A model generated the notes under the pieces. That model worked only from the letters and a program-made list of their open reading frames with translations. It was not told the DNA's origin and made no database searches. A DNA stretch of 64,000 nucleotides from Beroe forskalii (Eukaryota > Ctenophora > Nuda > Beroida > Beroidae): NCBI GenBank assembly GCA_011033025.1, contig WFMF01000070.1:434001-498000 (forward strand), in the 5' to 3' direction. The position numbers were made by a program, and so were the translations under genes. This document shows positions 61,801 through 64,000 of this stretch, piece by piece. Positions within the stretch are counted from its first letter, which is position 1. Every line of letters begins with the position of its first letter.

Positions 61801-64000
61801 TGCCAATCGAAGAATTTTTGCTTTGAAATATCCATTTTTATATTTAAAGAGACCCAAATCCCTTAAATTGGGTCCTTATCTGTGTTATTCACTGATTTTA
61901 GATTTGAAATACTTTTTCCCGAAGTCGGCAGTATAAATTCTTGTATCCAAAGTGTTACCTGATGGTAGAACGATGGTCACAGTACGCATAAAGTTCACAG
62001 TATTTACATAAACCATTGGCACTCTTTGGACTCCACATTGACATGAGGATTAAGTAAGAAAAAAAATTAAAGTATTAAACTTTGACCTCGGCAAATTCAA
62101 TTACAAAAACAGCACAGTTTCAACATTTCTCCGCAAAGAGTCGACTTCCTATTGCATCTAAACATTGTTTCAGATAACCCGCTACTGTACGCCATCAGTC
62201 GTAACATGCCCTTCTGGGCTAACATAGCCTTCCTCCTGGCTGTCATATGCAACTCTCTGGTGGCTCTCTTCTACCCTTTCCCAGCAGTCGAAACGGAGTG
62301 GATTGGGAGTTCAGGGTTGCTAAAACTGGAATTTGAACCCCTCCAAACCCCTTTGGCCTCATAACTTCACCTGAAGTGAACCTCGTGTACTTTTTCTCTG
62401 TACTTTTCCTTGCCAGTAACCTTCTTTAGTTCCTTGTCTCACCCCGTATTATGACCCCTTTCTCTACCCACTTGTCTTACCCGGCATTCCAACCCCTCTA
62501 CACCCACTCACCCTGCATTCTAACCCCTCTCCCCACCCACTTACCAGGCATTCTAACCCCCTCTCCCAACCCATTTGTCTTACCCACATTCTAACTCATC
62601 TCCCCACCCACTCACCCCACATTCTAACTCCCTCTTCCCAACCACTCACCCCACATTCTAGCCCCCTCTCCCCACCCACTTACCAGGCATTCTAACCCCC
62701 TCTCCCCACCCACTCACCCTGCATTCTAACCCCTCTCCCCACCCACTTACCAGGCATTCTAACCCCCTCTCCCAACCCATTTGTCTTACCCACATTCTAA
62801 CTCATCTCCCCACCCACTCACCCCACATTCTAACTCCCTCTCCCCAACCACTTACGCGCATTCTAACCCCTCTCCCCACCCACTCACCCCACATTCTAAC
62901 TCCCTCTCCCCACTCACTTACCCACATTCCAACCCCTCTTCCCAACCACTCACCCCTCATTCTAACCCCCTCTCCAACCACTAACCCCACATTCTAACCC
63001 CTCTTCCCAACTACTCACCCCACATTCTAACCCCCTCCCCCAACCCACTCACCCCACATTCTAACCCCTCTCCCCACCCACTCACCCCACATTCTAACCC
63101 CTCTCCCCACCCACTCACCCCACATTCTAACCCCTCTCCCCACCCACTCACCCCACATTCTAACCCTCTCCTCAACCACTCACCCCACATTCTAAACCCC
63201 TCCACCCACTTACCCACATTCTAACCCCTCTCCACCCCTCAGCGGAGATCCCCACGTCCATATCAGTGCTCGTGTGGCTGACCCTGGTGGTCCTGGCTAG
63301 TTTATGCTACCTGGCACCTAACTCCAAGCTCATGTCACTTCTAGTGGTAGTGGGTATAGCCCGGCTCAAGCTCTCAGCCGGCATGAACTTTACCCTTACC
63401 TTCCTCGGCTTCTGTCAGGTAAGACAGGGAGGCTTTCTTCGATGGTGTTACTTGAAAATTCTGTGTAAAGCTACGAGTCCTGGCCTACTTGTCGCGTGCT
63501 TCTATACGTTGCGCGTCTTGGAGCCTACCCGGATCTAATCTATACTTCAGTGATAACAACTTCAGATGCGGATGTCCATCCGTTAAGATAAACAGGATAT
63601 CTTCATTCTACATAACCCCATATACCATGCAGGTGGTAGGGAAAGCGATGTACCTGATCAGCTACCTCGGTAACCGAGGTTTTAAGCGAGAGAATCTCAA
63701 GCGGGACGGGGAGTTGCTGTACCACAACGTGTACATGGTACTGTGCATCCTCGGCCTCGTGGTCCACAACTTCTTCTACAGCATACTCATGAGTTTTAGT
63801 GTCTTAGTGGCATCTCCTCTACAACATACTCGTGAATTTTAGTGTCTTAGTGGCATCTCTTCTACAGCATACTCGTGAGTTTTATAGCTTTCTTTACGTG
63901 TCATCCCTAGAAGCTGTTTCGATGCATTTGATTCAATCAGTATAGATATTGAGTATTCGCTGAACTAACTCCCACTTCTCCAGATGCTGGACATTATAAT
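1764..64000 (+). CDS. ITPR: Inositol 1,4,5-trisphosphate receptor gene (partial; 27 exons in window)
   Basis: Tetrameric ER Ca2+-release channel opened by IP3. The window carries the part from the middle of the regulatory solenoid to about TM4; the ligand-binding N-terminus and the C-terminus lie outside. Exons were joined by GT/AG borders and matching codon phase, and each translation was compared with remembered vertebrate ITPR. Diagnostic stretches include KKCQDIVM and CTEGKN (second RIH domain), [34 protein letters not shown] (RIH-associated domain), [19 protein letters not shown] and [11 protein letters not shown]. They also include the pre-channel ERDEQGSK and RNMPFW at the start of TM1. 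Ryanodine receptors lack these. Phase is continuous across every junction except for doubt about three donors (exons 21, 24, 26). Introns range from about 110 bp to 31 kb. Two protein-coding genes and one peptide gene lie inside its introns. Confidence 0.95.
2033..2190 (+). CDS. ITPR: ITPR exon 2 of window
   Basis: Acceptor CACCCAG and donor GTAAGT; 158 bp completes the split codon and ends in phase 0. It encodes the variable acidic linker ([14 protein letters not shown]...) and then ERNFQQIIQ, equivalent to the vertebrate NYRVVKEIL helix that opens the second RIH domain. The linker is poorly conserved, as expected for this segment. Confidence 0.88.
2191..3973. other. ITPR intron sequence, nothing recognised
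   Basis: Left part of the 7.3-kb intron between exons 2 and 3. AT-rich, with small G/C homopolymer tracts (about 3567). No gene or clear repeat seen. Confidence 0.5.
3974..4259. repeat. Hairpin MITE-like element, full copy
   Basis: Long inverted repeat with arms of about 120 bases (outer ends CAATTTTTCCCAAAACC and its complement; inner part with GGTCCGCGGCGG). A related partial copy lies at 5984-6163, so it is a mobile family. No transposase ORF; non-autonomous. Confidence 0.8.
4829..4977. repeat. Direct repeat, copy 1
   Basis: About 148 bases nearly identical to 5568-5715 (shared CTCTGTGCCTTAGTAAAATG and GATTCGCGGCGCTTGAGC). The two copies bracket a 590-base segment with the ACCGGC repeat, as expected from a local duplication or an element with short direct termini. 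Confidence 0.8.
5116..5560. repeat. Dispersed 'ACCGGC' repeat family, copy 1
   Basis: Bounded by TTTAACCGGC-type motifs at both ends and containing ATGGACAAAAATCGAATC. Related copies lie at 57257-57545 (inverted) and 61697-61920. The minus-strand ORF in this copy and the plus-strand ORF in the inverted copy both begin MKLLLL and contain DIRPG, so they are the same repeat sequence, not independent genes. Confidence 0.6.
5568..5715. repeat. Direct repeat, copy 2
   Basis: Second copy of the 148-base repeat at 4829-4977, same orientation. Confidence 0.8.
5984..6163. repeat. Hairpin MITE-like element, truncated copy
   Basis: Shares CCCAAAACCAAAAAGGATTT, GGTCCGCGGC, GAAAGAAC and GTGCCGTTGCGGCA with the full copy at 3974-4259 but lacks the right arm. 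Confidence 0.75.
6330..7045. repeat. GC-rich block and G/C-tract duplication
   Basis: 6330-6450 holds a GC-rich near-duplicate (CCAATGCTCGCCCTCGG type). 6725-6790 and 6980-7035 are diverged copies of a segment with GGGCCAAGGCCCCCC and GGGGGCCTTTTGAAAACTA. No coding sense. Confidence 0.5.
7477..7674 (+). CDS. Small secreted arginine-rich prepropeptide (novel)
   Basis: A 65-codon single ORF starting at a good context (CAAGATGA) inside the 7.3-kb ITPR intron, same strand. Residues 1-20 ([20 protein letters not shown]) form a textbook signal peptide. Residues 21-44 are an acidic, collagen-like triplet spacer ([15 protein letters not shown]) ending in the dibasic site RVKR. The remaining 20 residues, with core [16 protein letters not shown], are ten arginines in two near-identical half repeats. 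A signal, an anionic pro-part, a furin-type KR site and a strongly cationic mature part is the layout of cationic antimicrobial precursors. A neuropeptide-like or DNA-binding role cannot be excluded. No family recognised; no canonical AATAAA seen in the following 370 bases. Confidence 0.6.
   Translation: MKKTLCILLLFVLIQLNTLADGTDGADGTDGADGAMDVPATRVKRSASPRYRRRRTFGRYRRRRM
7675..9489. other. Intron sequence downstream of the peptide ORF
   Basis: AT-rich; may include the 3' UTR of the peptide gene. Contains one strong hairpin at about 9066-9122 (TTTAAGGCAT and ATGCCTTAAA arms). No other gene seen. Confidence 0.45.
9490..9633 (+). CDS. ITPR: ITPR exon 3 of window
   Basis: Acceptor TTTTCCAG; 48 codons in phase 0; donor GTGGGG is weak, but an in-frame TGA follows three codons later, so a donor is needed here. 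[10 protein letters not shown], then [17 protein letters not shown], match the vertebrate RLLRNMGAHAVVLELL segment of the second RIH domain. Confidence 0.93.
9803..9923 (+). CDS. ITPR: ITPR exon 4 of window
   Basis: Acceptor GCACCTCAG, donor GTGGGT, 121 bp, leaves one base. [19 protein letters not shown] corresponds to the vertebrate MRLAHEFLQNFCAGNQQNQ segment, then [13 protein letters not shown] to LLHKHINLFLNPG. Confidence 0.95.
10809..11011 (+). CDS. ITPR: ITPR exon 5 of window
   Basis: Acceptor CCGTCCAG, donor GTAAGA, 203 bp that restores phase 0. [19 protein letters not shown] and [10 protein letters not shown] followed by KKCQDIVM are hallmark RIH-domain stretches of IP3 receptors. 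Confidence 0.96.
11210..11379 (+). CDS. ITPR: ITPR exon 6 of window
   Basis: Acceptor TGTCTGCAG, donor GTGAGT, 170 bp, leaves two bases. [19 protein letters not shown], then [17 protein letters not shown], closely match vertebrate ITPR (FYNDRASFQTLIQ; HLVELLAVCTEGKN). Confidence 0.97.
11540..11665. repeat. Short palindromic element, copy 1
   Basis: G-tract plus GATCATG, then TTTTTTGTAT...TTGGACAAAAAAATAC. Mirrored by an inverted copy at 13345-13460, so a mobile hairpin family. Confidence 0.6.
11666..13344. other. ITPR intron 6, no gene seen
   Basis: AT-rich intron sequence with scattered copies of a CTTCGGCC-type word (about 12570-13040) and a T homopolymer at about 13055. No coding evidence. 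Confidence 0.45.
13345..13460. repeat. Short palindromic element, copy 2 (inverted)
   Basis: Inverted relative to 11540-11665: ends in CATGATCCCCCCCCC; internal AATTGGACAAAAAATTGTTG. Confidence 0.6.
13575..13940. repeat. 20-bp CpG-rich minisatellite
   Basis: About 18 tandem units of GAACTGGAAGCGCGCGTAGG with small substitutions (GGGACTGG, GAACTAG) and one 6-base insertion. Directly tandem, no spacers, so not a CRISPR. Lies 330 bases before ITPR exon 7. Confidence 0.95.
14272..14404 (+). CDS. ITPR: ITPR exon 7 of window
   Basis: Acceptor CCACTCAG, donor GTAGGT, 133 bp, ends in phase 0. [36 protein letters not shown]: nearly identical in spacing to vertebrate ITPR. It is the last exon before a 31-kb intron that hosts antisense genes. 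Confidence 0.97.
15003..15175. repeat. Nested hairpin element (three hairpins within an outer inverted repeat)
   Basis: Three hairpins at 15035-15068, 15071-15108 and 15109-15144 each have 11-12-base perfect arms (AAATTATTGCAC, GTATTGTCGCAC, AAATTATTGCAC) closed by a CTCGG..GCCTC loop. Outer arms (AAGAGCATGGC and GCCATGCTCT; GCGCTAATA-like) enclose them. Confidence 0.8.
15810..15815 (-). terminator. Polyadenylation signal of the Kv gene
   Basis: AATAAA on the minus strand about 105 bases after the Kv stop codon. A second candidate lies at about 15725. Confidence 0.5.
15920..17144 (-). CDS. Shaker-type (Kv) voltage-gated K+ channel, main 3' exon
   Basis: Plasma-membrane K+ channel subunit. 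About 400 residues from one exon. T1 tetramerisation domain at about 22-105 ([21 protein letters not shown]), without the HX5C...CC zinc motif of Kv2-4, so Kv1-like. S1 about 157-173, S2 193-212, S3 222-240. S4 about 268-290 ([19 protein letters not shown]) has the full set of six basic positions. S5 about 304-327, pore with TTIGYGD (351-357), S6 366-391. S6 reads [11 protein letters not shown] where conducting Kv channels have PVP or PIP. No in-frame ATG precedes T1 and a TAA lies just upstream; the sequence CTATTTCAG at 17145-17153 is a good acceptor, so a 5' exon is missing. The first complete codon is N (after one carried base). Ends at TGA with an AATAAA about 105 bases beyond. Antisense inside ITPR intron 7. 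Confidence 0.92.
17190..17510. repeat. Degenerate 28-30-bp repeats upstream of the Kv acceptor
   Basis: About ten diverged units of TACTGGTGGGGCGTGTTGG type. On the minus strand they form C-rich intron sequence just upstream of the Kv exon acceptor at 17145. Confidence 0.8.
17511..19330. other. No gene recognised between the Kv and DD3-3 genes
   Basis: The missing 5' Kv exon should lie here or further right on the minus strand. A good minus-strand donor (CAG|GTAGGT) occurs at about 17544, but the frame with the correct phase has no start codon. Otherwise plain sequence. Confidence 0.4.
19335..19340 (-). terminator. Polyadenylation signal of the DD3-3 gene
   Basis: AATAAA on the minus strand about 205 bases after the stop codon; a plausible 3' end for the single-exon gene. 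Confidence 0.45.
19544..21898 (-). CDS. DD3-3 family secreted protein with inserted PAN/apple-like module
   Basis: An uninterrupted 784-codon ORF. The likelier start is the second ATG (21854-21856), since [17 protein letters not shown] is a signal peptide; mature protein begins [16 protein letters not shown]. This opening, [60 protein letters not shown] and the glycine-rich [19 protein letters not shown] are signatures of the Dictyostelium DD3-3 family, found in many marine invertebrates. Biochemical function is unknown; an extracellular or lumenal role is implied. Residues about 341-410 form a cysteine-rich block (C341, C364, C368, C374, C386, C410; [20 protein letters not shown]) typical of PAN/apple domains. 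It sits inside the family core between CEQEGG and [12 protein letters not shown]. Several N-glycosylation sites (e.g. NMS, NIT, NFT). No introns; antisense inside ITPR intron 7, 2.4 kb upstream of the Kv exon on the same strand. Confidence 0.93.
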   Translation of the reverse strand: MSIFILNNNPSSHSMRLLVALCCCLFGTPLADVYLGNPRGSNNRLNEQSATRTNGNRLFDSQNNARGGYNTGDKHSTAAGNDHTKQYAMQYYASGPTAGEASKLVIEWTNQHGCGNQGTTHKTNCNVVFQMMCQNQGEASDYPTGQGNGNTDVMERNFYMRDGTDTNTQNYNQGTEQEWTSDDFNVKNQAYNNRMDGNYKNVQTARGLHETVWWYDMCRYRSNNKGLYIADQNLGTGSLKYVGSERTRQNNNGNRRGYECPEERDHYPYWAPTHQSDMMDKYQTTPWIDIAYLTGNMSDCDRVSRGTENRVPKFRCVMPEQSSRTYGRSIDKESCEQEGGCIIDGLDYAGADLYSRIVESFEACMDKCREEEKCKSVAFSKGGKRCYLKNKENGNQKVVRWHVKSANKKCFDSDIGGKWVEFYGYLEILSTADTEAKCEAYKSKDERNKIAWMPLRSDKPEDKYCVVQAPEPICQKAPFTRVNHLGNSPDTDGEASRVEVEMPHFPSGVEKRCALRIRYNITTDEFDNYGTDSTYNHDQSKGIVSPVEQNPIIDVTGGDSKPLRLAMNTNQYGRTFQDRTHMFKVLPRVDGMQGKILHNLNVRGKRGNIVQTFPAVEYDFVPNKLTMSKQELLHIQWTGSNTHNNGNPGGDGQTGDAGEGTTGTDRHNFLQMLKEDLHYPMPYEQTTLWDSVESVSHPDTSAMDLAIGYATSGYYCGYSDNGVCEGSHYVTSNKEAMEQQLNNAPASYFGHVLKFKNGGKFLYICTRNNNFTNRSQKGVLTVTE
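21899..23367. other. Upstream flank of the DD3-3 gene, nothing recognised
   Basis: Presumably contains the DD3-3 promoter and 5' UTR, but no convincing TATA or other element could be singled out. Confidence 0.4.
23368..24891. repeat. 1.5-kb tandem duplication, copy 1
   Basis: Begins with a 142-base hairpin (ACCACCAAAACCGTTGGACG and complement as 38-base arms), then a 500-base segment (GTATGTAGTTTGAACCCATG), the 15-bp array at 24031-24240 and an AT-rich part starting ATAATCCGATGAAAA. All but the 15-bp array recur in the same order in copy 2. Confidence 0.85.
24031..24240. repeat. 15-bp minisatellite
   Basis: About 14 units of GTTATTCGGACCCCC with small variants; present only in copy 1 of the 1.5-kb duplication, so it arose or expanded after it. 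Confidence 0.9.
24892..26413. repeat. 1.5-kb tandem duplication, copy 2
   Basis: Same order of hairpin, middle segment and ATAATCCGATGAAAA part as copy 1, diverged by substitutions and small indels. Where copy 1 has the 15-bp array this copy has about 220 unrelated bases (25560-25778). Confidence 0.85.
26425..26612. repeat. 98-bp tandem duplication with internal palindrome
   Basis: Two units starting CACCCTGTGACACTCAAAT; each has CCCTGGCCAG and a later CTGGCCAGGG able to pair. Confidence 0.85.
26620..27397. other. Intron sequence, nothing recognised
   Basis: Unique-looking AT-rich sequence without coding evidence. Confidence 0.4.
27398..27625. repeat. 36-bp minisatellite
   Basis: About six units of CGAACTACTGGTCGAATTTA TTAAGCATTGCTGTGT. 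The period is a multiple of three, which creates chance ORFs on both strands ([12 protein letters not shown] repeats). Confidence 0.9.
27640..30236. other. Intron sequence with (GT)n microsatellites
   Basis: GT repeats at 28306-28326 and about 28735-28771. No gene recognised. Confidence 0.5.
30237..30632. repeat. 19-bp minisatellite with higher-order structure
   Basis: About 20 units of GTACCTACACGAATTCAAG (each with GGTACC and GAATTC at the junctions). The variant CGAACTCAAGGTACCGACAT occurs at 30361 and 30494, exactly 133 bases (7 units) apart, showing a 7-unit block duplication. Confidence 0.95.
30633..37595. other. Intron sequence, no gene seen
   Basis: Seven kilobases of AT-rich sequence. 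Only a two-copy duplication at about 31012-31078 (TTAGGATCATTGTGGGTTTA) stands out. Short ORFs have no protein-like character. Confidence 0.45.
37600..37860. repeat. Degenerate GACACCAGTTCACCC repeats
   Basis: Irregularly spaced diverged copies of GACACCAGTTCACC-like words; an old decayed minisatellite. Confidence 0.6.
37861..43650. other. Intron sequence, no gene seen
   Basis: Contains a 50-bp two-copy duplication at 40983-41082 (AATCAGAAAACACGAC) and a C tract at about 38132. The stretch TCTTGGCTGTATAATCACAT at about 40911 recurs at about 51018, so it is part of a dispersed repeat. Confidence 0.45.
43655..43725 (+). repeat. tRNA-derived SINE-like fragment
   Basis: Box A-like TAATTGAGCGG is followed about 35 bases later by box B-like GGTTCGAGTCT, the internal promoter layout of tRNA-derived SINEs. 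Cloverleaf pairing is poor, so not a functional tRNA. Followed by two copies of GCGGTGCTAAGCTATTAACC. Confidence 0.4.
44409..44714 (-). CDS. Unidentified 101-codon ORF, possible exon or gene remnant
   Basis: The reading frame has protein-like composition ([47 protein letters not shown] at the end) with balanced hydrophobic and charged residues, unlike surrounding AT-rich chance ORFs. The frame stays open for about 13 more codons before the ATG ([10 protein letters not shown]) until a TGA, so the start is uncertain. No clear acceptor lies immediately upstream. I do not recognise the family. It could be a terminal exon of a third antisense gene in ITPR intron 7, a decayed retrocopy, or chance. 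Confidence 0.3.
   Translation of the reverse strand: MTQLHAILCAVDISSRTKEQLLQAIVSGHEIGVTSATPPLSCVVTGTGELFPCIYMCDGRPVFDSQSSVLSVKPLNIILDSVAKDFQFVNNAFDSVNFKMI
44750..44870. repeat. 18-bp minisatellite
   Basis: About seven units of CACCACTCCACCACGGCT. Period divisible by three, so long chance ORFs appear in several frames. Confidence 0.9.
45655..45729 (+). CDS. ITPR: ITPR exon 8 of window
   Basis: Acceptor CCTTTCAG, donor GTGAGT, 25 codons in phase 0. [19 protein letters not shown] is almost identical to vertebrate [19 protein letters not shown], which proves that the gene resumes after the 31-kb intron in the same phase it was left. Confidence 0.97.
45730..47769. other. ITPR intron 8, no gene seen
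   Basis: AT-rich. A short CTTGTCACTTGTCACTTGTC run follows the exon 8 donor. Confidence 0.5.
47770..47896 (+). repeat. CTAAC-rich branch-point-like array before ITPR exon 9
   Basis: The last 125 bases of intron 8 are built of irregular CTATCAACACTAACCTATCA-like words with many CTAAC or CTATCA cores, ending in CAACAG. CTAAC matches the consensus U2 branch point. Confidence 0.6.
47897..48022 (+). CDS. ITPR: ITPR exon 9 of window
   Basis: Acceptor CAACAG, donor GTAACA, 42 codons in phase 0. [20 protein letters not shown] and FSDSSTSQ match vertebrate [20 protein letters not shown] and FSDQST. The intron just before the acceptor is rich in CTAAC-like motifs (see separate entry). Confidence 0.94.
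48451..48571 (+). CDS. ITPR: ITPR exon 10 of window
   Basis: Acceptor ACCCTCAG, donor GTTTGT, 121 bp, leaves one base. [20 protein letters not shown], then [11 protein letters not shown], correspond to vertebrate [20 protein letters not shown] and VESCIRVLSDV. The donor is not optimal but gives the right phase into exon 11. Confidence 0.9.
49332..49507 (+). CDS. ITPR: ITPR exon 11 of window
   Basis: Acceptor TCCTGCAG chosen because G + CT restores Ala and gives [18 protein letters not shown], the counterpart of vertebrate SDVAKSRAIAIPVDLDSQ. Ends [12 protein letters not shown] (vertebrate SRDYRNIIERLQ) at donor GTACAA. An alternative acceptor 21 bp upstream (ATCACAG at about 49310) is possible but breaks the alignment. 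The exon end plus donor is tandemly repeated downstream. Confidence 0.92.
49500..49690 (+). repeat. Tandem 5' splice-site repeat at ITPR exon 11
   Basis: The 38-bp unit GACTACAG|GTACAATACTTT... (49500-49537, 49538-49575) duplicates the last 8 exon bases and the donor. The rest of the 219-bp intron is made of decaying GGACTACAGG and GGACTAT copies. Confidence 0.85.
49727..49987 (+). CDS. ITPR: ITPR exon 12 of window
   Basis: Acceptor TCCCCAG, donor GTAAGT, 87 codons in phase 0. [20 protein letters not shown], then [14 protein letters not shown] and [17 protein letters not shown], match vertebrate [34 protein letters not shown] and GGFICKLIKHTKQLLE. Confidence 0.97.
50235..50334 (+). CDS. ITPR: ITPR exon 13 of window
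   Basis: Acceptor AATCCCAG, donor GTACGT, 100 bp, leaves one base. [17 protein letters not shown] corresponds to vertebrate GEALRQVLVNRYYGNV, followed by a short variable acidic tail. Much shorter than the glycine-rich insert of vertebrate ITPR1. Confidence 0.88.
51488..51590. repeat. Hairpin in ITPR intron 13
   Basis: Arms with TTTATTATCTTTTG and GGTACAAATAC and their complements (GTATTTGTACC, CAAAAGATAATAAA). Confidence 0.7.
51676..51767 (+). CDS. ITPR: ITPR exon 14 of window
   Basis: Acceptor ATTGCAG, donor GTTCGT, 92 bp, restores phase 0. It encodes an acidic linker ([11 protein letters not shown]...) and [10 protein letters not shown], which sits where vertebrates have EMSLAEVQ. Low conservation, but phase and position fit. 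Confidence 0.82.
52685..53215 (+). repeat. 53-bp array of 3' splice sites at ITPR exon 15
   Basis: Nine full decoy units plus a leading partial one and the real boundary. Each unit holds a pyrimidine tract (CTCCCCTTCTCACTCAG) followed by the first 18 bases of exon 15 (GTGCAATGCTTGCTGGAC) and then GAGTAGAATTAATCTGAT. The true exon is the last unit. Most decoy acceptors are identical to the real one; unit 3 has CTGAG instead of CTCAG. Confidence 0.95.
53198..53335 (+). CDS. ITPR: ITPR exon 15 of window
   Basis: Acceptor CACTCAG, donor GTAATC, 46 codons in phase 0. [40 protein letters not shown] match vertebrate VQCHLDKEGASNLVIDLIM and [20 protein letters not shown]. The acceptor and the first 18 bases of this exon are also the core of the 53-bp tandem array directly upstream. 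Confidence 0.96.
53476..53640 (+). CDS. ITPR: ITPR exon 16 of window
   Basis: Acceptor ATTTCAG, donor GTTTGA (weak; next frame codon is TGA), 55 codons in phase 0. [30 protein letters not shown] match vertebrate [20 protein letters not shown] and RMKVAQQEIK. The last 26 bases plus the donor region are duplicated downstream. Confidence 0.9.
53615..53704 (+). repeat. 45-bp duplicated 5' splice site at ITPR exon 16
   Basis: Two units of ACAAAGCTAGAGTAGATGA...ATTCAG|GTTTGAAAT. The first is the exon end and donor; the second lies in the intron. Confidence 0.9.
54111..54224 (+). CDS. ITPR: ITPR exon 17 of window
   Basis: Acceptor CCCTTCAG, donor GTTAGC, 38 codons in phase 0. [20 protein letters not shown] corresponds to vertebrate [20 protein letters not shown]. 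Ends in an acidic linker. Confidence 0.87.
54361..54447 (+). CDS. ITPR: ITPR exon 18 of window
   Basis: Acceptor TGCCCCAG, donor GTAGTT, 29 codons in phase 0. [20 protein letters not shown] matches vertebrate [20 protein letters not shown], the start of the RIH-associated domain shared by ITPR and RyR. Confidence 0.97.
54555..54930. repeat. Diverged pyrimidine-rich duplication in ITPR intron 18
   Basis: Two units of about 170 bases sharing GCAGCATGCGTTTCCA or TCAGCATGCGTTTCCAG and CCATCTTCC, within CCCCTTTTTGCC-type sequence. Confidence 0.7.
55481..56774. mobile_element. Long foldback element (about 490-bp inverted arms)
   Basis: Arms at 55481-55981 and about 56290-56774 are near-perfect reverse complements (outer GTATGGTGGCTCAGGTGCGC; inner GGTCCCGGTAAAGTGTAGAA) around a 310-base AT-rich spacer. 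No transposase ORF, so a non-autonomous foldback or large MITE in ITPR intron 18. Confidence 0.9.
57257..57545. repeat. Dispersed 'ACCGGC' repeat family, copy 2 (inverted)
   Basis: Opposite orientation to 5116-5560; shares the signal-peptide-like ORF start MKLLLL, the DIRPG stretch and CCGGTTAAAA ends. Lies 125 bases upstream of an ITPR acceptor. Confidence 0.55.
57670..57852 (+). CDS. ITPR: ITPR exon 19 of window
   Basis: Acceptor TCGGCAG, donor GTACGG, 61 codons in phase 0. [20 protein letters not shown] and [13 protein letters not shown] match vertebrate [19 protein letters not shown] and LTEYCQGPCHENQ; this glycine-rich turn is diagnostic of ITPR. Confidence 0.98.
58121..58358 (+). CDS. 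ITPR: ITPR exon 20 of window
   Basis: Acceptor GTTTTCAG, donor GTAATT, 238 bp, leaves one base. [20 protein letters not shown], then [18 protein letters not shown], match vertebrate [19 protein letters not shown] and KNNASKLLLAIMESRHDS. Confidence 0.97.
58386..58490. repeat. Inverted repeat after the ITPR exon 20 donor
   Basis: Arms TTCAGTTAG...CATCTAGATGAA...TTGG and complement (CCAA...TTCATCTAGAT...CTAACTGAA) could fold the start of the intron into a stem 30 bases after the donor. Confidence 0.75.
58782..58888 (+). CDS. ITPR: ITPR exon 21 of window (non-GT first donor)
   Basis: Acceptor TACTTAG; 107 bp completes a Gly codon and ends in phase 0. An acidic stretch is followed by [11 protein letters not shown], matching vertebrate [11 protein letters not shown], and exon 22 continues with LSEFNKEL (vertebrate LARHNKEL), so the true junction is CAG|TTG. 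The base after the exon end is T (TTGAGC) instead of G, so the exon-proximal donor lacks GT. Eleven downstream copies of this boundary follow, ten with CAG|GTGAG and the last with GTGACC. Reading on from copy 1 meets an in-frame TAG within 16 bases. Confidence 0.9.
58857..59384 (+). repeat. 44-bp array of 5' splice sites at ITPR exon 21
   Basis: Twelve units of TAGGACACAACATCTACATC...TTATCAG|GTGAGCATTGAG. Unit 1 is the exon end itself (with TTGAGC), units 2-11 have CAGGTGAG, unit 12 has CAGGTGACC. Each unit thus repeats the last 32 exon bases plus the donor. Confidence 0.97.
60722..60838 (+). CDS. ITPR: ITPR exon 22 of window
   Basis: Acceptor CCCCTAG chosen over TTGTCAG seven bases later because it gives [12 protein letters not shown] in phase 0. 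[11 protein letters not shown] matches vertebrate EFYAKHTAQIE. Donor GTTTGG is weak; 39 codons. Confidence 0.93.
60945..61010. repeat. Cluster of GTTACC/GGTAAC palindromes before ITPR exon 23
   Basis: Contains the perfect palindrome GTTACCATGGTAAC (60960-60973) and related GGTTACCACGGTAAC, within the last 80 bases of intron 22. Confidence 0.7.
61027..61219 (+). CDS. ITPR: ITPR exon 23 of window
   Basis: Acceptor TTCCCAG, donor GTGAGT, 193 bp, leaves one base. [17 protein letters not shown], then [15 protein letters not shown] and [12 protein letters not shown], match vertebrate [32 protein letters not shown] and DLFNEMNWQKKL, the linker that couples the regulatory solenoid to the pore. The exon end plus donor is repeated three times. 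Confidence 0.97.
61189..61312 (+). repeat. Triplicated 5' splice site at ITPR exon 23
   Basis: Three copies of AACGAGATGATCTGG..GAAGAAACTGAGGG|GTGAGTT, at 61189, 61227 (with a 10-base insertion) and 61275. The first is the coding copy. Confidence 0.93.
61697..61920. repeat. Dispersed 'ACCGGC' repeat family, copy 3
   Basis: Same orientation as copy 1 (TTTAACCGGCC, ATGGACAAAAATGCAATC, CAACCGGCCCCTTGGACA), diverged in its right half. Confidence 0.55.
62174..62308 (+). CDS. ITPR: ITPR exon 24 of window (TM1; 3' end uncertain)
   Basis: Acceptor [28 protein letters not shown] and LVALFYPF match vertebrate QPVLYWCARNMSFWSSISF and LVAFFYPF, so this is TM1. The next exon needs one carried base, and the only GT giving that phase before the in-frame stop is GGGA|GTTCAG (exon end 62308), a weak donor. 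The stronger-looking GTCGAA at 62287 gives the wrong phase. Confidence 0.85.
62440..63242 (+). repeat. 33-bp branch-point/pyrimidine-tract array before ITPR exon 25
   Basis: About 22 units of CATTCTAACCCCTCTCCCCA CCCACTCACCC type filling the end of intron 24. About 20 keep CTAAC followed by a pyrimidine tract, without an AG until the real CCCCTCAG acceptor. Confidence 0.93.
63243..63418 (+). CDS. ITPR: ITPR exon 25 of window (TM2-TM3)
   Basis: Acceptor CCCCTCAG, donor GTAAGA, 176 bp, ends in phase 0. It encodes the hydrophobic run [17 protein letters not shown] and then [18 protein letters not shown], in the place of vertebrate TM2 and the start of TM3 (LRLIFSVGLQPTLFLLGAF). The intron upstream ends in a long pyrimidine-rich minisatellite. 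Confidence 0.92.
63633..63788 (+). CDS. ITPR: ITPR exon 26 of window (TM3-TM4; non-GT first donor)
   Basis: Acceptor CCATGCAG, 52 codons in phase 0. [24 protein letters not shown] and [11 protein letters not shown] match vertebrate IIFLMSFVGNCG, EFLYHLLYLVI and LFVHEFFYSLL. Exon 27 continues with MLDII (vertebrate LFDLV), so the junction is CTC|ATG. The bases after the exon end are ATGAGT instead of GTGAGT. Two further copies downstream carry GTGAAT and GTGAGT. Readthrough ends at an in-frame TAG inside copy 2. Confidence 0.88.
63773..63884 (+). repeat. 43-bp triplicated 5' splice site at ITPR exon 26
   Basis: Units begin CTTCTACAGCATACTC (63773), CCTCTACAACATACTC (63816), CTTCTACAGCATACTC (63859), followed by ATGAGT, GTGAAT and GTGAGT in that order. 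The first is the exon end. Confidence 0.93.
63984..64000 (+). CDS. ITPR: ITPR exon 27 of window (truncated by window edge)
   Basis: Acceptor CTTCTCCAG followed by MLDII, the continuation of TM4 (vertebrate FFYSLLLFDLVY). Only 17 bases are visible. Confidence 0.75.

Noticed and set aside
62281-62292. GTCGAA at 62287 as donor of ITPR exon 24
   Set aside because: Leaves phase 0, while exon 25 needs one carried base; the GT at 62309 fits the phase.
62781-63217. Repetitive ORFs on both strands before exon 25
   Set aside because: Products of the pyrimidine-rich 33-bp array inside an intron.
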